Assembly (NCBI GenBank): GCA_002309255.1
Contig: DBXI01000027.1
Coordinates: 54,920 to 64,169, forward strand
Source of the DNA: Bacteroidales bacterium UBA1216
GTDB taxonomy: Bacteria > Bacteroidota > Bacteroidia > Bacteroidales > Paludibacteraceae
Direction of reading: 5' to 3'
Length of the DNA: 9,250 bases
The notes beneath the pieces were generated by a model that saw nothing but the letters and a program-made list of their open reading frames with translations, did no database searches and was not told the DNA's origin. Below are positions 5,619 through 9,250 of this stretch, piece after piece; position 1 is the first letter of the stretch; every line of letters starts with the position of its first letter. Made by a program: the position numbers and the translations under genes.

Positions 5619-7013
5619 ATGAAGCGACTTCTATTCATAGTTCTTCTCAGCCTCTCCTTTGTTCATTTGTCGGAGGCAGTCGAGCCAGCTCGCGAGTTCC
5701 GTGCGGCGTGGTTCACCACGGTCAAGAACATCGATTGGCCTAAGACGCTCACGTCCTGCGACTCGACAGCATCCGTTCAGCAGGAGGAGATGCGGGATAT
5801 GTTTGACCAGTTGCAAGCCGGTCATATCAACGTGATCTGTTTCCAGGCTCGTCCGTCGTCGGACGCTTTGTATGAGTCATCGTTCGAGCCCTGGAGTCCG
5901 GTGCTGACGGGAATCCGCGGCATGGATCCTGGTTACGACCCATTGGCGTTTGCTATCCGCGAGGCACATGCACGCGGTATGGAGCTACATGCCTGGGTCA
6001 ATCCCTTCCGCTACGAGCGCGTAGCCGGCGAGCGCATAGCCGATATTGAGGACTGCATCGCCAGCGAGGACTCCGATCCTATCCGCGCCGACCACCCCGA
6101 CTGGCTGCTGACCTACAACAACACGCAGTACAAGGGTGCCATTCTCGACCCTGGTCATCCCGCAGCACGCGCGTATGTAGTTAAGGTACTGATGGAGTTG
6201 GTGCGTAACTACGATATCGACGGCCTGGTCATGGATGACTACTTCTACCCCTACGGTGGCACGAAGGATGAGGATTTCAGCAGTCAGCTGGCTTATCAGC
6301 CGGACTATCTATCAGTGGACGACTGGCGCCGCGCCTGCGTGAACGAGTTTATCCGCACAATGCACGACTCGCTGCGCGCCGTCAAGCCAGATATTCAGTT
6401 TGGGATGTCGCCTTTCGGGATCTACTCAATGACCCAACAGGCAGCCAGCAAGTACGACCTGACGTTACCCGCCGGCATCGTGGGCACGGATGCATGGGCA
6501 GACCTGTATTGCGACCCGCTGGCATGGGTGGAAGGCGGATGGGTGGACTACCTTGCACCGCAGCTCTACTGGTCAACCAAAGCCCCCCGGCAAGGTTACG
6601 AGACCCTATGCCGATGGTGGTGTGAGAGCGTAGCCGCACTCGACGCACGCCGCAACGATGGCAAGCAGACGCACGTCTATATCAGTCACGCCACCTACCG
6701 CTTCGGCGCCGAGGAGCTCGGACTGCAGATTGATCTGAACCGCAAGTATGCGCCGCACAATGCACCCGGCAGCATGTTCTACAACACAAACCAGCTGCTG
6801 AACTTCACCGCCGGCAAAGCGCCTGAGAACAGCTGCGAACAACTGACTAGGACTCACTTCCTGAACGCCGTACCTACCCCTCGCGGACTGATCCACGCGG
6901 CCGAAAACGACGAGCAGAGTGCCGACAAAACGGAGTGCTGCGACACCATCAAGCAGGACTGGCAAGGCAGCCGGTTCAAACGAGCCACTCTGCGTCAGAA
7001 AAGCGACAATTGA
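5619..7013 (+). CDS. Secreted glycosyl-hydrolase-like 10 (YngK/DigH-type) family protein
   Basis: This 464-residue protein begins with a signal peptide (hydrophobic core 4-15) and probable signal peptidase I cleavage after SEA (18-20); no lipobox is seen. The mature part starts EFRAAWFTTVKNIDWP, typical of the DUF187/GHL10 family, whose E. coli member DigH cuts denuded peptidoglycan glycans. Visible family motifs are FQARPSSDALY, AWVNPFR (125-131) and DIDGLVMDDYFYP (199-211), with D206-D207 likely in the active-site cleft. The domain behaves as a TIM barrel in relatives. Compared with Bacteroidetes members that, as I recall, carry a C-terminal beta/fibronectin-like tail, the protein seems short: after PTPRGLI it ends in about 35 polar residues, and the stop codon lies within a CAATTGA motif. 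It has its own promoter and appears monocistronic. Family is firm, exact substrate unknown. Confidence 0.87.
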   Translation: MKRLLFIVLLSLSFVHLSEAVEPAREFRAAWFTTVKNIDWPKTLTSCDSTASVQQEEMRDMFDQLQAGHINVICFQARPSSDALYESSFEPWSPVLTGIRGMDPGYDPLAFAIREAHARGMELHAWVNPFRYERVAGERIADIEDCIASEDSDPIRADHPDWLLTYNNTQYKGAILDPGHPAARAYVVKVLMELVRNYDIDGLVMDDYFYPYGGTKDEDFSSQLAYQPDYLSVDDWRRACVNEFIRTMHDSLRAVKPDIQFGMSPFGIYSMTQQAASKYDLTLPAGIVGTDAWADLYCDPLAWVEGGWVDYLAPQLYWSTKAPRQGYETLCRWWCESVAALDARRNDGKQTHVYISHATYRFGAEELGLQIDLNRKYAPHNAPGSMFYNTNQLLNFTAGKAPENSCEQLTRTHFLNAVPTPRGLIHAAENDEQSADKTECCDTIKQDWQGSRFKRATLRQKSDN

Positions 7014-7074
7014 CTGCTATATTTGCCAATTATCAATTCCCATGGCAAGTTTTTCGCACTAAAATGACCAAAAA

Positions 7075-7106
7075 TTTGCAGATTCTAAAATTATTTTGTA
7101 TCTTTG
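7075..7106 (+). promoter_or_regulatory. Bacteroidetes-type promoter of the yhcH-like/glgB genes
   Basis: TTTG (7075-7078), a 20-bp spacer and TATCTTTG (7099-7106) fit the -33/-7 consensus closely. Transcription is expected near 7113, giving a leader of about 140 bases before the ATG at 7252. That is far longer than the leaders of the other two promoters here. Confidence 0.8.
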
Positions 7107-7112
7107 TACACT

Positions 7113-7216
7113 CGCGTTCGGCAAGCGGCTCGCATAGGCTGACCGCTACGCGCTCATCAAAGCGACCGCTGCCTCCGCTCTCCCCACCACAAACACATCG
7201 TTGGTTTGTGTCGGGG
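7113..7216 (+). promoter_or_regulatory. GC-rich structured 5' leader with two hairpins
   Basis: Hairpin 1: CGCGT (7113-7117) and AGCGG (7124-7128) pair with CCGCT (7143-7147) and ACGCG (7148-7152), with a six-base bulge and a 14-base loop. Hairpin 2: CCCC (7182-7185) and CACAAAC (7188-7194) pair with GTTTGTG (7204-7210) and GGGG (7213-7216), with a 2x2 internal loop and a nine-base loop. No T-run follows hairpin 2, so it is not a classical terminator. I do not recognise a known riboswitch class. It could be a regulatory leader, or a small RNA or remnant sequence. Confidence 0.4.
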
Positions 7217-7251
7217 ACCCCATATTGAGGTAGACTAATCAATAACAAACT

Positions 7252-7701
7252 ATGATACTTGACAAACTTGAGAACGCCGATTGGTACTTTGGTTGTGTAC
7301 CCGGCTTTCAGCAATTCATGAAGTTCTTCAACGACAACGATCTTGAGGAACTTCCCGCATGTAAAATTAAGTTGGACGGTCAGGATCTCATCGTGGAAAT
7401 CCGCGATCAAGCAGCCAAAGATGAGAAGGACTGCAAACTTGAAGCCCACAAGGATTATATCGACATCCAGATTCCCTTGACCGCAGCAGAAACGATGCTC
7501 TGGAGTTCTCTGGAGGACTGCCAGAACGTGATCAAGGAGTACGACGAGGGCAAGGATGTAGAGTTCTACGGTGACAAGCCCTCCGCACGATTCAGCGTGC
7601 CAAGAGGATACTTCGCCGTTTTCTTCCCCACGGATGCACATGCCGCAGGCTTAGCGCCGTCCACTTTCCGTAAGATAATTGTTAAAGCTAAAGTAGAATA
7701 A
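7252..7701 (+). CDS. YhcH/YjgK/YiaL (EbgC-like, DUF386) family protein
   Basis: The 149-residue protein matches the DUF386 family along its whole length, the usual size. Family landmarks include MILDKLENAD at the start, LEAHKDYIDIQ (E64, H66, D71) and FFPTDAHAAG (H130), the acidic and His residues expected to bind a metal in the cupin-like barrel, plus the EYDEGKDVEFY block. Relatives include E. coli YhcH of the sialic acid operon and EbgC, the small subunit of evolved beta-galactosidase; a sugar anomerase role has been suggested for the family. It is cytoplasmic, with no signal peptide. It is the first gene after the promoter and structured leader, and glgB follows after 15 bp, so the two are probably co-transcribed. 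The actual sugar substrate cannot be told from sequence. Confidence 0.9.
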   Translation: MILDKLENADWYFGCVPGFQQFMKFFNDNDLEELPACKIKLDGQDLIVEIRDQAAKDEKDCKLEAHKDYIDIQIPLTAAETMLWSSLEDCQNVIKEYDEGKDVEFYGDKPSARFSVPRGYFAVFFPTDAHAAGLAPSTFRKIIVKAKVE

Positions 7702-7716
7702 ATCGACATATTAACT

Positions 7717-9250
7717 ATGCTACAGATTGTACAAAACGAGCCTGGCCTGCAGCCCTATGAGCAGGCGCTACAAGCACGTCACGACTATGCCGAGAGCAAG
7801 ATTAAGGAGCTCACCGGCGGCAAGAAGAAACTTGCGCCATGGGCTGACGGCTACTTGTATTTTGGTCTGCATCACCTGAACCCCGGATGGGTATTGCGCG
7901 AATGGGCGCCCAACGCCACCGCTATCTATGTGAAGGGCGATTTCAATAACTGGGAGAAAGACGAAGCCTATCGTCTCTACCCCGTTGGCAACGGCGTATG
8001 GGAAGGTTACTTCACCGAGGAGCAGCTTCACCACATGCAGCACTACAAGCTGCTCGTGGAGTGGTTGGGAGGCTATGGTGAGCGTATCCCGTCCTACGCA
8101 CGTCGCGTGGTGCAGGATGACCGCACGAAGATCTTCTCCGCCCAGGTCTGGGCACCCGAGAAGGAGTTTGACTTTGGCAAGCGCCGAGGTCCCAAGGCAT
8201 GGAAACCCGACCGTCCGCTGTTCATCTACGAGTGCCACATCGGCATGGCTACCGAAGAGCAGCGCGTGGGTACCTACAACGAGTTCCGCGAGAACGTGCT
8301 GCCGCGCATAGCCGCACTGGGATACAACTGCATACAGATGATGGCTATCCAGGAGCACCCATACTACGGATCGTTCGGATACCATGTGTCGAACTTCTTC
8401 GCCCCCTCATCGCGTTTCGGCACGCCCGAGGAGCTCAAGCAGCTCATCAAGGCTGCGCACGACAAGGGCATAGCTGTCATCATGGATATCGTGCACTCCC
8501 ACGCCGTGAAGAACGAGCTGGAGGGACTGGGTAACTTCGACGGTACGCCCTATCAATACTTCCACGACGGCGCGCGCCGCGAACATCCGGCTTGGGACAG
8601 TCTGTGCTTCAACTACGGCAAGAACGAGGTGATGCACTTCCTGCTCTCCAACTGCAAGTACTGGATGGAGGTTTACGACTTCGACGGCTTCCGCTTCGAC
8701 GGCGTGACATCAATGATGTACCTCAGCCACGGACTGGGCGAGGATTTCAACGGTTATCAGTCGTACTTCAATGGCAACGAGGACGGCGATGCTATCTGCT
8801 ACCTCACACTGGCCAACAAACTGATCCATGAGGTGAAGAAAGATGCTATCACTATCGCCGAGGATATGTCCGGCATGCCGGGTATAGCTGCGCCGTTTGC
8901 CGATGGTGGCATGGGATTCGACTATCGTCTGGCGATGGGTATACCTGACTTCTGGATCAAGTACATCAAGGAGGTGCGCGACGAGGACTGGAAGGCCGGT
9001 CATATCCTGTACGAGATGACCAACCGCCGTCAGCACGAGAAGACAATCTCATACGCCGAGAGCCACGACCAGGCACTCGTGGGCGACAAGACAATCATCT
9101 TCCGCCTGATCGATTCCGACATGTACTGGCACTTCGAGCACGGTCACTCCACCTATATGGTTGACCGCGGCATAGCTCTGCATAAGATGATCCGACTCAT
9201 CACAGCCACCACCACCAACGGCGGATACCTCAACTTCATGGGTAACGAGT
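7717..9250 (+). CDS. glgB: 1,4-alpha-glucan branching enzyme GlgB, 3'-truncated by the window edge
   Basis: GlgB moves short alpha-1,4 glucan chains to alpha-1,6 positions during glycogen synthesis in the cytoplasm. 511 residues are visible of an expected 670-700. An N-terminal CBM48-like domain contains REWAPNATAIYVKGDFNNW. The GH13 barrel then shows DIVHSH (D257, H260), GFRFDG with the predicted nucleophile D328, IAEDMSGMP with the acid/base E382, and ESHDQAL with D451. The SSRFGTPEELK and GGYLNFMGNE blocks resemble the eukaryotic-type (GBE1-like) branching enzymes rather than the E. coli type, which I recall as usual in Bacteroides relatives. The ATG at 7717 fits the family N-terminus and lies 15 bp after the preceding gene, with no separate promoter seen. 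No broken motif is visible in the part present. Confidence 0.95.
   Translation, partial: MLQIVQNEPGLQPYEQALQARHDYAESKIKELTGGKKKLAPWADGYLYFGLHHLNPGWVLREWAPNATAIYVKGDFNNWEKDEAYRLYPVGNGVWEGYFTEEQLHHMQHYKLLVEWLGGYGERIPSYARRVVQDDRTKIFSAQVWAPEKEFDFGKRRGPKAWKPDRPLFIYECHIGMATEEQRVGTYNEFRENVLPRIAALGYNCIQMMAIQEHPYYGSFGYHVSNFFAPSSRFGTPEELKQLIKAAHDKGIAVIMDIVHSHAVKNELEGLGNFDGTPYQYFHDGARREHPAWDSLCFNYGKNEVMHFLLSNCKYWMEVYDFDGFRFDGVTSMMYLSHGLGEDFNGYQSYFNGNEDGDAICYLTLANKLIHEVKKDAITIAEDMSGMPGIAAPFADGGMGFDYRLAMGIPDFWIKYIKEVRDEDWKAGHILYEMTNRRQHEKTISYAESHDQALVGDKTIIFRLIDSDMYWHFEHGHSTYMVDRGIALHKMIRLITATTTNGGYLNFMGNE

Noticed and set aside
7113..7216. tRNA or known small RNA in the leader
   Set aside because: The two hairpins do not form a cloverleaf, and no anticodon arm, T-loop motif or CCA end is present.

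Overview
The window looks like chromosomal DNA from a Bacteroidales bacterium, Prevotella/Bacteroides-like. Three independent lines support this. The three promoters that can be read all follow the Bacteroidetes primary sigma pattern (TTTG or ATTG at -33, a 20-bp spacer, TAnnTTTG at -7). There is a Bacteroidetes-style TonB-dependent receptor with a carboxypeptidase-regulatory-like N-terminal domain. The branching enzyme resembles the eukaryotic-type form that I recall from Bacteroides relatives. Base composition of the genes is near balanced and intergenic DNA is AT-rich. The exact genus cannot be fixed from this sequence alone.

Layout. 1-852 (+): the 3' part of mnmE (tRNA-modifying GTPase), cut by the window edge and carrying an in-frame array of 8-bp repeats inside its G domain. 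853-1294: a 442-bp gap between convergent genes, built largely of short-period degenerate direct repeats and a 100-bp imperfect inverted repeat, with a possible terminator for the minus-strand operon. 1295-5472 (-): a two-gene metal-uptake operon. It encodes a FeoB-type inner-membrane transporter with a reduced G domain and, overlapping its stop codon by 4 bp, an unusual fusion of a FeoB-associated Cys-rich membrane segment to a TonB-dependent outer-membrane receptor. 5473-5618: divergent promoters. 5619-7013 (+): a secreted glycosyl-hydrolase-like-10 (YngK/DigH-type) protein. 7014-7251: a promoter and a structured 5' leader. 7252-7701 (+): a YhcH/YjgK/YiaL (EbgC-like) protein, followed after 15 bp by glgB (7717 to the window end, 3' truncated), probably in one operon.

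How the genes fit together. FeoB and the receptor would form a route for a metal ion (ferrous iron or another divalent metal) across both membranes; the Cys-rich segment and a five-His loop in the receptor fit that role. The glycosyl-hydrolase-like protein points to envelope glycan or peptidoglycan turnover. The YhcH-like protein and GlgB point to sugar handling and glycogen storage. No functional link between the metal operon and the sugar genes is visible.

Most notable: (1) the in-frame FeoB-associated/TonB-receptor fusion with an internal signal peptide, possibly a polyprotein split by signal peptidase; (2) a FeoB G domain lacking recognisable G2 and G3 motifs; (3) short tandem repeats of 7 and 8 bp lying in frame inside two conserved genes, with related repeats filling the intergenic DNA; (4) a ten-T tract inside a promoter spacer; (5) a structured leader ahead of the YhcH-like gene. 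No mobile element, CRISPR array, tRNA or rRNA was found.
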